Under the pieces are notes generated by a model, which saw only the letters and a list, made by a program, of their open reading frames with translations, was not told the DNA's origin and did not search any database. This document shows, piece by piece, positions 28,177-37,924 of a DNA stretch of 64,000 nt (its first letter is position 1; every line of letters begins with the position of its first letter). The stretch spans positions 1 through 64,000 of the forward strand of contig JAEUKP010000004.1 in assembly GCA_016794145.1 (NCBI GenBank), given 5' to 3'. Made by a program: the position numbers and the translations under genes. Source of the stretch: Alphaproteobacteria bacterium. Its GTDB lineage: Bacteria > Pseudomonadota > Alphaproteobacteria > Micavibrionales > Micavibrionaceae.

Positions 28177-30003
28177 TCATTTCCTTCCAAATAATTTTTC
28201 AATATCATCCAGTGATAGTGCAACAAAAGTAGGTCTGCCATGATTGCATTGTGCGGCTAAGGGCGTTTTCTCCATATCCCGTAAAAGCGCATTCATTTCT
28301 GGTAAGGTTAAGCGGCGACCTGATCGTACAGACCCATGGCAAGCCATAGTTGAGAGGACATGATTGATCTTTTCTTCAAGAGCCGTTGCTTTTTCATGAT
28401 CACGCAAATCATCGGCCAGATCTTGCAACAGAGCTCTCAGGTCCAGTCGCCCCACCAGAACTGAGGGAACAGACCTGACGGCGATGGCTCCTGCTCCGAA
28501 AGATTCAATTTCTAATCCTGATTTCTTAAAAAGATCCCGCGATTCAATCAGTCGTGCACAGTCGACATCATCCATTGTTATAATCTCAGGGGTCAAAAAC
28601 CCTTGGGATGGAATCCCTTTATTGGCCATATCGGATTTGAACCGTTCATAAACCAGCCGTTCATGGGCTGCATGTTGATCAACAATGACGACTCCATCAG
28701 CAGTTTGTGTAATAATATAGTTCTCGTGAAGCTGCGCTTTTGCAGAGCCAAGCGGGTAGGCCTCGAAAGAAATGATTTCTTCCATCTCTTCTGTTACCTG
28801 TTCAGCGCGGACAGACGGAGAAAAAACCATCGACGGTTGGATGGGTATAGGGGAATAAGCAGCGGTGAGATGTTCTGAAAGGCCGGAATATGTTGCGCCT
28901 TTTGCATTCGGGCTATAAATCGGGGGATAACCAGATCCAATATGCTGCGCTCGCTGGGTTCCAAGCCGGGCAACAAGCGCGTCAGTCAAAGATGTCACAG
29001 GGGATATATCTTGGTCATGTAAGGCGTGCCGGATTGTTGAAACGATGAGCCCACGCACAATTGCAGAGTCACGGAACCGAACCTCTGCTTTTGCGGGATG
29101 AACATTAACGTCGACTTCCTCAGGTGGGAGGGTCAAAGACAGGGATACAACAGGATATCGATCTTTTGCCATGACATCCATATATCCGGCCCGAATTGCT
29201 CCAAGTAAAAGCTTATCGCGAACAGAGCGTCCATTGACAAATAAAAATTGTTTCTGCGCCGTTCCGACATTATGGGTTGGTTTACCGATCCATCCGACCA
29301 GCCGGATCCCATTTCGATCCGCATTAATCGGAATGGCATTTTTGATAAAGTCATCGCCCATAATCTGACGAAGGCGCTGTTCGGCCTGAATCCTTTCATC
29401 AACACTTAAAACGGGATAATGAAAAGATGTTGCCCCATTATGGGTTAATCGAAAGGAAATTGATGGATAGGCCATTGCCAAGCGCTGTAGCATATCCTTG
29501 ACTGCACCGTATTCTGTTGCAGATGTTTTCAAGAATTTCAAGCGTGCGGGAGTTAATGAAAAAAGTTCCCGGACCTCAATAGTTGTCCCGTCTTTCTGGG
29601 CAGAGGGTTTGATCGGCTGCTTTTCTCCATCTATGACTTCAATTTCATACGCATCGGCCCCGCGTTCCCGTGTTGAAATCTTCATACGTGAAACAGACGC
29701 AATAGATGGAAGGGCCTCCCCCCTGAATCCTAGAAAGCAAATATGGGTCAGATCCGATGTTGGAAGTTTGGATGTCGCATGACGATCAAGGGCTGCCATC
29801 AGATCATCCGGGCCCATTCCATATCCGTTGTCACGGACAATCATAAGGTTTTTGCCGCCCTCTACCAGTTCGACTTCAATCTGCGTGCTTTCAGCATCGA
29901 TTGCGTTTTCAACCAACTCTTTAATTGCTGCAGCAGGGCGTTCAATCACCTCACCTGCTGCAATTTGATTTACAAGAGTATCCGGGAGTTGCCGAATCCG
30001 CAT
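28177..30003 (-). CDS. mutL: DNA mismatch repair protein MutL
   Basis: 608 residues from the ATG at 30003 (MRIRQLPDTLVNQIAAGEV); an ATG four codons earlier is also possible. GHKL ATPase motifs: ELVENAIDAES, RDNGYGM and FLGFRGEALPSIAS. The C-terminal endonuclease motif DQHAAHERLVYERF and the metal-site segments ACHGSVRSGR and CNHGRPT are present, so this is a nicking-type MutL like those of bacteria without MutH. It follows sdhAF4 directly. Confidence 0.96.
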   Translation of the reverse strand: MRIRQLPDTLVNQIAAGEVIERPAAAIKELVENAIDAESTQIEVELVEGGKNLMIVRDNGYGMGPDDLMAALDRHATSKLPTSDLTHICFLGFRGEALPSIASVSRMKISTRERGADAYEIEVIDGEKQPIKPSAQKDGTTIEVRELFSLTPARLKFLKTSATEYGAVKDMLQRLAMAYPSISFRLTHNGATSFHYPVLSVDERIQAEQRLRQIMGDDFIKNAIPINADRNGIRLVGWIGKPTHNVGTAQKQFLFVNGRSVRDKLLLGAIRAGYMDVMAKDRYPVVSLSLTLPPEEVDVNVHPAKAEVRFRDSAIVRGLIVSTIRHALHDQDISPVTSLTDALVARLGTQRAQHIGSGYPPIYSPNAKGATYSGLSEHLTAAYSPIPIQPSMVFSPSVRAEQVTEEMEEIISFEAYPLGSAKAQLHENYIITQTADGVVIVDQHAAHERLVYERFKSDMANKGIPSQGFLTPEIITMDDVDCARLIESRDLFKKSGLEIESFGAGAIAVRSVPSVLVGRLDLRALLQDLADDLRDHEKATALEEKINHVLSTMACHGSVRSGRRLTLPEMNALLRDMEKTPLAAQCNHGRPTFVALSLDDIEKLFGRK

Positions 30004-30015
30004 CACAGCACCCAT

Positions 30016-30186
30016 CTAAAAATCAACGCATTTGCCATTCATTTCCCAATCCCCATAGCGCGTTGCCTCTGGACCTTTTCGTCCACCGAACTCTGGTGTG
30101 ATGTGCGTTGCAACAACAGAAACTGGGGGTTCTGGTTTGTCTATTTTCTGTTTCACTGGACTTTTCGTATTTTCGGTCATATTCAT
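30016..30186 (-). CDS. Succinate dehydrogenase assembly factor 4 (DUF1674)
   Basis: 56 residues. The C-terminal EFGGRKGPEATRYGDWE followed by an aspartate-phenylalanine end is the DUF1674/SdhAF4 signature. Homologues bind free SdhA and promote its flavinylation and assembly; the bacterial counterpart is inferred to do the same here. The start is taken at 30186; an in-frame ATG at 30180 is equally possible, and an upstream extension to 30243 overlaps the divergent chorismate mutase gene and is unlikely. Confidence 0.85.
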   Translation of the reverse strand: MNMTENTKSPVKQKIDKPEPPVSVVATHITPEFGGRKGPEATRYGDWEMNGKCVDF

Positions 30187-30230
30187 ATGAAGATACTTAG
30201 CGTTTTTATGTGCAAAGAGAAAGATAAAAT

Positions 30231-30530
30231 ATGAGCAAGACATCAGATCTAATGAAACCTTTCCGTGACCGGATTAATGCCGTGGATGACCAGATCGTTG
30301 ATTTATTGGTCGAGCGGTACAAGATTATTCGTGAGGTTGGTTCTTTTAAAGAAGCAAACAATATTCCGACCGTGATAGAAGAGCGGGTTAAGGAGGTTAT
30401 TAATCGCGTTGGAGACCGGGCCGGAGAAGATTTTGAAGATTTTATCTGCGAAGTTTACGCATTGATTATCGCAATCGCACATGATGTAGAAGATGAGGTG
30501 CGTGGACAGGGGGATAAGTTTAAAGATTAA
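30231..30530 (+). CDS. Chorismate mutase (AroQ class)
   Basis: 99 residues, all helical. FRDRINAVDDQIVDLLVERY and KIIREVGSFKEANNIP hold the AroQ active-site residues (Arg, Lys, Arg of helix 1-2). It converts chorismate to prephenate for phenylalanine and tyrosine synthesis; prephenate is also the precursor used by the TrhP pathway. Stand-alone monofunctional form. It is divergent from sdhAF4 and followed 62 bases later by divL. Confidence 0.9.
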   Translation: MSKTSDLMKPFRDRINAVDDQIVDLLVERYKIIREVGSFKEANNIPTVIEERVKEVINRVGDRAGEDFEDFICEVYALIIAIAHDVEDEVRGQGDKFKD

Positions 30531-30592
30531 TCGTAATCTTTGCTCGTTGAACCTGTCTTGCTAGCCCATCATTCTAGAGGTAGACTGCAGGC

Positions 30593-32908
30593 ATGAATGC
30601 ATCGTCTACAGCACACCGTTTTCAGAAAAAATCTTTATTTGACCGATGGTTAAAGCCAACGGCACTTCTGGCCGAACGTAACCGGCTTGAAGCATTTTTG
30701 GCTGCTTTTCCGGGCGAGTATTGCGGGTTTAATCCTGATGGATCTTTGGCTTACAGCAAAGGCTTCTTGTCTCTTTTAAATTTACAGAAGATAAATGGTA
30801 TATCTGATATCCAACACGCCTTGCGGCCTGGTGATGCGGCGGCTCTTGAAACATGTTATATTCGACTGAAAGAACAACGTCAAAATTTCGTTTTGAAAGC
30901 CCAAACAACCGACCAAACAAAAATTCTCCGTCTCACCGGTGGAACAGGGACCGCGATTTCCGGAACAGATCAGTATGATATTATCTGGGTTGAAGATATC
31001 ACGGTTACAGAAAAAGAACTGGAATCAAAACGCAGTGCGCAAAACGTTCTGGAACATGAAATCAAGAAATATCGCGCTGTTCTGGGGGCAATCACCTATC
31101 CGGTGTGGATTTATAATCCTACGGGTGAGCTGATTTGGTGTAATGATGCGTATGCCCATATTCTTGGTGTGACCCCTGATATTGTGCTGTTCGACAAGAA
31201 AGAGGTTTTATTCACCACCCCAAAACGCAAAGGAAAAATAGGTAAACCTGTTAAAATCCTGCTTGAAGATGCCTTGGCATCAGGACAGATTCAGTCTGAA
31301 CCAAAACATGTTATTATCCAGGGGGACCGCAAAATGATGCAGGTCAGTCTGATTCCCCTTCCCCATCTTGATATTGTGATTGGTCAGGCCCAGGATATTT
31401 CGCGTGAAGAAGAAATTGAAACACGATCTGAACGAAATATGGCGGCGAACCGCGAATTGCTGGAACAATTGCGCACAGCAATCGCGATTTTTGATGGCGA
31501 ACAAAAGTTGGAATTCTATAATTCGTCTTACGCACAATTATGGCGACTGGAAGAAGGGTGGTTGAACGCTCATCCAAAGCTTGGGGATATTCTTGAGCGT
31601 TTGCGCGAGACACGGAGATTGCCTGAACAAGCGGACTTTAAACGATATAAACAAGGCTGGTTGGAATTATTTACCTCTCAAATCGGTCCGAAAGAGGATA
31701 TGCTGTATTTACCGGATGGGTCTGTCCTCCGGTCCCTTGTTGTGCCTCACCCACTTGGGGGATTGCTGATGACATTCGAAGATGTCACAAGTGGGTTGGA
31801 ACTTGAATCGTCTTATAATACATTGATGGCCGTACAGAAAGAAACACTTGATGGTCTGACCGAGGGTGTTGCGGTGTATGGAAGCAATGGACGGTTGACC
31901 CTTTGGAATCCAGCCTATGCAAGTATGTGGGCTTTGAACCCCGAAGATCTGGATGGCAAGCTTCATATAACCCAGATTCTAGAAAGATCGAGAGCGTTCT
32001 TTCCAGCCGATGATTGGGATAAACAGCGTGATCAAATGACGCGCGAGCTTTTCTCGCGCCAGGATAAAAAAGGCGAAATCAGACGAACAGATGGCCGTAT
32101 CCTTCATTATGTTTCCGTTGCATTGCCAGATGGTGGGACAATGGTTACTTTCCATGATGTGACAGATACGGTCAGGGTAGAAGAAGCGTTGCGCGAAAAA
32201 GCAACTGCCCTGGAAACAGCAGAAAGATTAAAATTGGATTTTCTGGCAAATGTGTCTTACCAACTCCGGACACCCTTAAATGCAATTATTGGTTTTAATG
32301 AGATTCTGGACAAAGAATATTTCGGTGAACTGAATAACCGTCAGAAAGAATATACAAAAGGTCTGGCAGAAGCCTCTGAACAATTAATGAATTTGATCAA
32401 TGATATTCTTGATCTGTCGACGATCGAGGCTGGATATATGACAATAAACAAGGAAGCCGTTAATGTCGCCAGCATGTTAACAGCACTTTATGACTTAACC
32501 CAAGAATGGGCGCGAGGACAGAAGATTGAAGTGACTTTATCTCTTTCCGACCAGATTGGGATCGCGAATCTTGATGAACGACGGATCAAACAAGGTCTTT
32601 TGAATTTGTTACGAAATGCGATTGCCTATACACCTGCAGGCGGGCGGATTAGATTGTCTGCATCAAGGGTTGATGACCAACTCGCTCTTTCCGTCACGGA
32701 TACCGGGCCAGGGATCGCACCCGAAGATCAGGCCCGTATTTTTAAACCGTTCGAGAAAACCGGTCTCCATCGTGAGGAAGGGCGGACGGGTGCCGGATTG
32801 GGGCTTAGTCTTGTTCAAAATATAGTTAATTTACATGGTGGTCGCATTGAACTTGAAAGTACCTTGGGTGAAGGCACAACGATTACACTACTTCTGCCGT
32901 CGCAATAA
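30593..32908 (+). CDS. divL: DivL-type PAS sensor kinase homologue with tyrosine at the H-box
   Basis: 771 residues, close to Caulobacter DivL. Several PAS-like domains fill residues 30-530 (IYNPTGELIWCNDAY and VYGSNGRLTLWNPAYASMW mark two of them). The DHp region reads FLANVSYQLRTPLNAI, with Tyr556 where kinases have His. The ATPase part is complete (NLLRNAIAYTP, DTGPGIAPEDQARIFKPF, GAGLGLSLVQNI). In Caulobacter DivL binds the response regulator DivK and modulates the CckA-CtrA cell-cycle pathway instead of phosphorylating; the same role is inferred. No membrane anchor is obvious. Confidence 0.88.
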   Translation: MNASSTAHRFQKKSLFDRWLKPTALLAERNRLEAFLAAFPGEYCGFNPDGSLAYSKGFLSLLNLQKINGISDIQHALRPGDAAALETCYIRLKEQRQNFVLKAQTTDQTKILRLTGGTGTAISGTDQYDIIWVEDITVTEKELESKRSAQNVLEHEIKKYRAVLGAITYPVWIYNPTGELIWCNDAYAHILGVTPDIVLFDKKEVLFTTPKRKGKIGKPVKILLEDALASGQIQSEPKHVIIQGDRKMMQVSLIPLPHLDIVIGQAQDISREEEIETRSERNMAANRELLEQLRTAIAIFDGEQKLEFYNSSYAQLWRLEEGWLNAHPKLGDILERLRETRRLPEQADFKRYKQGWLELFTSQIGPKEDMLYLPDGSVLRSLVVPHPLGGLLMTFEDVTSGLELESSYNTLMAVQKETLDGLTEGVAVYGSNGRLTLWNPAYASMWALNPEDLDGKLHITQILERSRAFFPADDWDKQRDQMTRELFSRQDKKGEIRRTDGRILHYVSVALPDGGTMVTFHDVTDTVRVEEALREKATALETAERLKLDFLANVSYQLRTPLNAIIGFNEILDKEYFGELNNRQKEYTKGLAEASEQLMNLINDILDLSTIEAGYMTINKEAVNVASMLTALYDLTQEWARGQKIEVTLSLSDQIGIANLDERRIKQGLLNLLRNAIAYTPAGGRIRLSASRVDDQLALSVTDTGPGIAPEDQARIFKPFEKTGLHREEGRTGAGLGLSLVQNIVNLHGGRIELESTLGEGTTITLLLPSQ

Positions 32909-33517
32909 AATGTAACTCGCACCACCCCCGCCATGTTTAAGATGGGCTTCTCTGTATTCCAGGATATAAGGCCTTAAGCCGCGATCTTCGCACCACAAGG
33001 GGAGATTTTTACGGATAACGCCTATCCTGCCGCCTGTTCCGCTGCCGGGTCTGTTTCCAGACCCTTTACCCGTTATCACCAGAAGGAGCCGGGCACCCTG
33101 GCGGATGTGACGCTCGGCAAACTCGATAAATCTTTTATGCGCTTCTGCCAGAGTCATTCCATGAAGATCGATTGTGCCATCAATGGGTAGATCCCCCCTT
33201 TCGAATCGTTTCCTGAGGGCAGCATCGATTTGAAAAGAAGAGGGTTCAAAAACGCTTTCTTGACGAGATCCTGTCAAAGAAGGGGGCAGTCTCCCTGACA
33301 AAACACCCGATAGATTGATCGGATTTCGCACAGGCCGTTTTATAATATGCTTTGAGGTATACTCTTCGCGTTTATTCGAGGGAGGGAGTTTTGTGACCTC
33401 TTGCATTGCGTTGGTCCAAAGGACGAGATCCTCTTCCCGAAAGGCTGTGGGCAATATTTCCGTCTTATTTTGTATCGCTTCTGGCGGATAAATCGAGGGG
33501 GGCTTTTTTTCTTTCAT
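32888..33517 (-). CDS. Smr-domain protein
   Basis: 209 residues from the ATG at 33517. The N-terminal half is probably disordered and basic. The Smr domain (about 115-209) has the signature IDGTIDLHGMTLAEAHKRF, the TGKG loop (LLLVITGKGSGN) and the HGGGGASYILLRR end. Such domains are DNA/RNA endonuclease or binding folds related to the MutS2 tail. Its 3' end overlaps that of divL by 21 bases, convergent. Confidence 0.88.
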   Translation of the reverse strand: MKEKKPPSIYPPEAIQNKTEILPTAFREEDLVLWTNAMQEVTKLPPSNKREEYTSKHIIKRPVRNPINLSGVLSGRLPPSLTGSRQESVFEPSSFQIDAALRKRFERGDLPIDGTIDLHGMTLAEAHKRFIEFAERHIRQGARLLLVITGKGSGNRPGSGTGGRIGVIRKNLPLWCEDRGLRPYILEYREAHLKHGGGGASYILLRRQK

Positions 33518-33566
33518 AATGTACATTACAATAGATCTATATATTGATGACTAGCAAGGACAGAAG

Positions 33567-34316
33567 ATGGTTGCGTTCAAAAATTTGATTCAGAGTGGCG
33601 TCATTCTGCTACTCTGGTTTTTCTTTTCTTTCTCTGTCGCCTACGCAGGGGACAGAGTTCCCTACGATCAGGAGCTGATAACACGCCTTCCATCTTCCAA
33701 TGAAGATATTGGAATCGCATTTTTAAAGACAACAAATAATTTTCCTGACTTTGGATTAATTGTTAAGGAGACAGAGGCCTACAAGAAGTTAGATCCACTC
33801 GCACAGGAGAATTATCTATCAAAGGCCACAGGACGTCTTCAAAATAATTTTATTGGGTTTTCACCACAGAAATCTGACCTCATTATTCGGGTGAAAGTTA
33901 ATGTTCTGTTTGAAAAATTGGCAAATGGTGAAGGGGTCATGAAAATCAGGACCTTTCCTGATGACCCTGTTTATTTCCCATTTTATTTTGCAAAATATCC
34001 GATTGCGTTAATTATTAAGGATATGGAGCTGTTCAGGGAACTCCGGCTTGATAAAGCTGACACAGATATTGTTTATAGCCGTTTATCCTTAAGCGGCGAT
34101 GCCACCTTGCTCTTACAACTTTATGTTCTCGCGGGGGATGATCAGAAACCAATGATCCTTGATAATATTCCGCAATACCCTTTATTGGCTGAAATCGGAT
34201 ATATTGGTCTGCTGAATGGAAGAGCAGAGCAAATCTGGGCTTGGCGGAATTCAAAATTTTCTTCACGGAAAAGAACCTCAGATCTTGTCGGCACAGGCCC
34301 AGGAGCTCAGGAATAG
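33567..34316 (+). CDS. Hypothetical secreted protein
   Basis: 249 residues with a signal peptide (about 1-27, cleavage after AYA). The mature protein looks alpha/beta and ends in a basic Ser/Arg segment. It vaguely resembles DUF4852-type proteins, but I cannot confirm this. The next gene starts 16 bases later on the same strand, so they probably form an operon. Confidence 0.6.
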   Translation: MVAFKNLIQSGVILLLWFFFSFSVAYAGDRVPYDQELITRLPSSNEDIGIAFLKTTNNFPDFGLIVKETEAYKKLDPLAQENYLSKATGRLQNNFIGFSPQKSDLIIRVKVNVLFEKLANGEGVMKIRTFPDDPVYFPFYFAKYPIALIIKDMELFRELRLDKADTDIVYSRLSLSGDATLLLQLYVLAGDDQKPMILDNIPQYPLLAEIGYIGLLNGRAEQIWAWRNSKFSSRKRTSDLVGTGPGAQE

Positions 34317-34332
34317 GGAGTCGCTACCGCCG

Positions 34333-34929
34333 ATGTCGACGCAAATGGGACCAGCGGGTGGATTAGATCCATTAATACAGGCTGTCATACGAAGGGCAGA
34401 GGCCGTCTATACAAAAATGGCGATTCGTCGTGATGAAAGCCAGGACCTAACCAGACGCAAGAAAAATAACGATCCCGGAGATATATCGCCTATCCCCTGG
34501 GAGGATACAACAGATGTGTCCGTTGTGGCGTTAAGGGGATTTCTAGAGGATTTATTGGGCCTGGCGCACAGCGATCCTTTGATAACCTCTCATTCAGACC
34601 TGCTCCCTTTGCCTTCCAGTCCATCGAAACAACCCATGGCTCCGCAGACACCTGCCTCTCACGCGGCCGAAGCTTATCGTTCAACAGGGAAAGCTGTGCA
34701 TGATGAAAATGTAGAAAGTGTTGCTCCTGCGCCTATTATTCCTGTATCGACAGGGGATACACAGGTTCGTTTAGGGGACGACTTTGGCCCAGCCGAACGC
34801 GAAATGATGCACGGGTATTTAAAAGATCTGGTTGTTTTGGAAGGAAGGGGAGTTGTTTTCTTGACACTCCGGCGGAGTTTAACGTTCTTGGAAAGCATCA
34901 ATCAGGCGATCCAGAAAGAAAATGAGTAA
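34333..34929 (+). CDS. Hypothetical protein
   Basis: 198 residues from the ATG at 34333, with GGGAG about ten bases upstream; a longer frame from 34216 would overlap the previous gene. The middle is rich in Pro, Ser and Ala (about 95-140) and probably disordered; the C-terminal part (MHGYLKDLVVLEGRGVVFLT) looks folded. No signal peptide or membrane helix. Family not recognised. The preceding gene 16 bases away is secreted, so an envelope-linked role is only a guess. Confidence 0.55.
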   Translation: MSTQMGPAGGLDPLIQAVIRRAEAVYTKMAIRRDESQDLTRRKKNNDPGDISPIPWEDTTDVSVVALRGFLEDLLGLAHSDPLITSHSDLLPLPSSPSKQPMAPQTPASHAAEAYRSTGKAVHDENVESVAPAPIIPVSTGDTQVRLGDDFGPAEREMMHGYLKDLVVLEGRGVVFLTLRRSLTFLESINQAIQKENE

Positions 34930-35093
34930 GTTTAAATAAATTTATCGATGTGACCCGTCACCCGACTTTGGCTGAAAGTCCACATTACCATCCCCCCACT
35001 GAAAGAAGTTTGGAGAAAGGCTTGTGATTTTTTATAATTATAGGGTAAACATATCGGTGTGTTTTACCTAATAAAATTTATAGGTTAGAAGCT

Positions 35094-35721
35094 ATGGAGA
35101 AATCAGTCGTTTGTCAATCGCTCTCAGAATCTTTTGATGGTTCGAGGATTCTTTTGCAGGGATTGAAAGAAATTGTAAGAAACAGAAGCAGTGATCATCT
35201 TAGTGAAAGTGTTGATAAATTAGAAAGAATTCTTTTAGCAGAGTCCCCATTTTATCCTTATATCAAAGGAAGAGTAGTTGACGTTGATCCCCAAGATCCC
35301 GATCCAGGGATGACAGGAGGAGAGCTCTCTGTCTTGTTTAACGGGTTGGCGTTTCGTCTTCTTCCTCCAATGGTCGAGCTTTATTCGATTGCGGCTCTCT
35401 CCGAAAGGATCGGATTAAGCATGGGGGGTATTCTTTCTAATATTAGAGATGAAGCGGGGGATCGAGAACAAGGATCGCACAAAGAAAAGTATTTTAAGAG
35501 CATTGATCTTTTCCGAAAAGCCCTTGGATTACCACGCATGCTCAATCGCTATATGTATCCCATCATTCGATGTTTGGTACCCACTGAAAAATCAGGATCA
35601 TTTATCTGCAATGGTCGAAAAAATGCAGGAAATCCGTGATATTCGAGACGAGCCCAGCCCAGCCCAGCCCAGCATTCCTCCCCGGAAGGCTAAAAATCTA
35701 ATGGGGTCGTCTTTTTCGTGA
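35094..35721 (+). pseudogene. Hypothetical protein, frameshifted near its C-terminus
   Basis: The first frame (35094-35639) gives a mostly helical acidic protein. Around 35573-35580 the plausible continuation changes to the +1 frame (YPLKNQDHLSAMVEKMQEIR) and ends at 35721 with a Pro/Ser-rich tail. Removing one T from GTTTGG at 35572-35577 joins the two. The tail is encoded over four tandem AGCCC units (35651-35670), which could also vary. Family unknown. The last 24 bases overlap the convergent LysR-type gene. Confidence 0.5.
35651..35672. repeat. Pentanucleotide tandem repeat (AGCCC)x4
   Basis: Four perfect AGCCC units plus AG inside the C-terminal coding part of the frameshifted gene at 35094-35721. 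The unit length is not a multiple of three, so loss or gain of one unit would change the C-terminus. Confidence 0.85.
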
Positions 35722-36639
35722 TTCAATTTCGCGTGCGACCGCAATGAAATTAATAATTTTTTCTGGAATCTCACGGGATATTTTTTTAACCAGCCCATAA
35801 GTCACATCTGGGAAAAGATGAGGAAGAGGGGTGGCAACAAGAGTGTCATTCTTCTTAATCCAAACATCAGATGAAATTGTAATCGCGACGCCTGCGTCGA
35901 TAAATTCACGCCCACTCTCTGTATTCAAGAAACTGACTCTAAGTTTTTTATTAATATTATGATCTAGAAAAATTTTATAGAGGTTGTCGATCACCCTGAA
36001 TGTAGGATCAGGGAGAGTTAGTTCGTACTTACTAATTTCTTGAACAGTTAAATTTTTTTGATGCGCCAATGGATGGTTTGGCAATGTGATAAGGCAAGGT
36101 GTGCAGAAAAAGAGGGGAGTATACACGAAGTTATGAGAGAAAGGTAGATGGGCCCTCTGGGGGAGTATAGCAAAATCAACAATATCTTTCTCTATTAATT
36201 CCATAGCCTCTTGATGTTCTGCAAAATGAATAACAATGTAAATTTCAGGGTACATCTGGGTATAGAGTTTGATAATCTCTGGCAGAATATAGCTTTTCGA
36301 TGTTCCGTTTGCAGCGATATGCAATTCTGTTCTTAGAACGCTTTTCAGTTCTTCGCTGAATTCATGGTGAAGGTTTAATATTCCATAAACATATGGCCGG
36401 GCAAGTGAATAGAGTCTTTTCCCTTCTGCCGTTGGTTTAATATGAGGGCCGTTGCGTTCAAACAGCTTTACGGCAAGACTATCTTCGAGGGCTTTGATTT
36501 GTAGGGAAACGCAGGATTGGTTTAGTCCCATATGCTCGGCAGCGCGGCATATGCTTCCAAATTCGATGGTTGAACAAAACCCTCTTAATTGCTGGAGGCG
36601 GTTGTTTTTATAGTAAAATTGCTGGTCAATTTTCTTCAT
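35698..36639 (-). CDS. LysR-family transcriptional regulator
   Basis: 313 residues. N-terminal winged helix-turn-helix (about residues 16-75; SICRAAEHMGLNQSCVSLQI and KLFERNGPHIKPTAEGKRLY), then a periplasmic-binding-like effector domain (about 100-300). LysR regulators commonly control a divergent neighbour and themselves; here that neighbour is the nitroreductase-like gene starting 104 bases away. Effector unknown. Confidence 0.88.
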   Translation of the reverse strand: MKKIDQQFYYKNNRLQQLRGFCSTIEFGSICRAAEHMGLNQSCVSLQIKALEDSLAVKLFERNGPHIKPTAEGKRLYSLARPYVYGILNLHHEFSEELKSVLRTELHIAANGTSKSYILPEIIKLYTQMYPEIYIVIHFAEHQEAMELIEKDIVDFAILPQRAHLPFSHNFVYTPLFFCTPCLITLPNHPLAHQKNLTVQEISKYELTLPDPTFRVIDNLYKIFLDHNINKKLRVSFLNTESGREFIDAGVAITISSDVWIKKNDTLVATPLPHLFPDVTYGLVKKISREIPEKIINFIAVAREIESRKRRPH

Positions 36640-36743
36640 ATTTTATCATATATCTTATGAATGATAATGTTTCAAACTATAAAATATTTGAATAGATAGA
36701 AACCAGATATCTTTAATTCTTAGAACAAAGGGATCGACATTAA

Positions 36744-37841
36744 ATGCTGGAAAAAAACTCTGTCATTCTAAAAATTTTGGAGGTTGCGCGTTGGGCACCA
36801 AGTGGTGACAATAGCCAACCATGGCGATTTACAATCCTTTCGGATGAACGGTTCATAATTCACCCTGCCCCCGATGACCAGAGCGTTCCTGACATTTATA
36901 ATGGAGATGGCCGTGCGAAATGGTTTTCGATTGGTGCACTGGTTGAAAATATTTCCATTTCTGCTTCTGCGCATGGCTATAAAGCCCAGATTATCCCAAG
37001 GAAAGACTCTCCCGAACACTTCGGGTGGTCTCCATATATCGAGATTATATTGCGGACTGACCATGATATAAGACCAGATGAACTTTATCCCTTTATTGAA
37101 GAACGCAGTGTTCAGCGCGGTTGTATGAAGAGGCGTTTATTGACCTCAACTGAAAAAGCCGAGTTGGAAAGGTCTGTGCCATCTGGTGTTAATATTGAAT
37201 GGGTTGAAAAAGGTTCAAGACGTTGGGGGTTGCTGAAACTTATCAGTCATTTCACAGATATTCGTCTGCGCTTACCGGAGACCTATAAAGTCCATCTTGC
37301 CGTTATCGAATTTTTCTCACGCTATAGTAGAAATAAGATGCCTGATCAGTCTTTGGGGTTAAGTCGCCTAACACTCCTGCTAACACGCTGGGTTTTAAAG
37401 TCTTGGGAAAGAACGGATTTTATGAACCGTTTTATGGGTGGGACGATCATTCCACGAATAGAGATGGATCTGATTCCAGGTATCTTTTGTGCCGGATATT
37501 TTGTTTTATACTCAAAGGCCCTCTCTCTTGATTTTGAGGGCGATATCGGAAGGGGGCGTGCGTTGCAAAGGTTCTGGCTGCAGGCAACACGCCTAGGGTT
37601 ACAGATTCAACCACAATATCCCCCTGTTATTTTCTCACATTATGCACGCAATAATATATCGTTCACATCTGCTACTCATATGATAAAAAAATTATCCTCT
37701 TTTTCAAAAAAATATGATGATTTTTTTGGCGGAGAGTCGAGCAGCCGCGATATTTATTTTATCGGCAGAATTGGTGAAAAGAAAAATGATGTTTCTTCTC
37801 GATCTCTTCGTCTTGATCTTGAAAGTCTTATAAATCAATGA
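36744..37841 (+). CDS. Nitroreductase-family protein
   Basis: 365 residues. The N-terminal RWAPSGDNSQPWRF is the flavin-binding Ser/Asn motif of nitroreductase-fold proteins. It is longer than simple nitroreductases, with a middle insertion (about 160-250), resembling the family members annotated near molybdopterin or ThiF-type systems. Likely FMN-dependent; substrate unknown. Divergent from a LysR regulator, so control by it is inferred. Confidence 0.7.
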   Translation: MLEKNSVILKILEVARWAPSGDNSQPWRFTILSDERFIIHPAPDDQSVPDIYNGDGRAKWFSIGALVENISISASAHGYKAQIIPRKDSPEHFGWSPYIEIILRTDHDIRPDELYPFIEERSVQRGCMKRRLLTSTEKAELERSVPSGVNIEWVEKGSRRWGLLKLISHFTDIRLRLPETYKVHLAVIEFFSRYSRNKMPDQSLGLSRLTLLLTRWVLKSWERTDFMNRFMGGTIIPRIEMDLIPGIFCAGYFVLYSKALSLDFEGDIGRGRALQRFWLQATRLGLQIQPQYPPVIFSHYARNNISFTSATHMIKKLSSFSKKYDDFFGGESSSRDIYFIGRIGEKKNDVSSRSLRLDLESLINQ

Positions 37842-37924
37842 TCTAACATATTGATTAAGTATATCATTTCCTTCAACTGTGCTATAATCTGAAGAGCCCC
37901 TGATTCAAAAAATTTAGTTTGATT

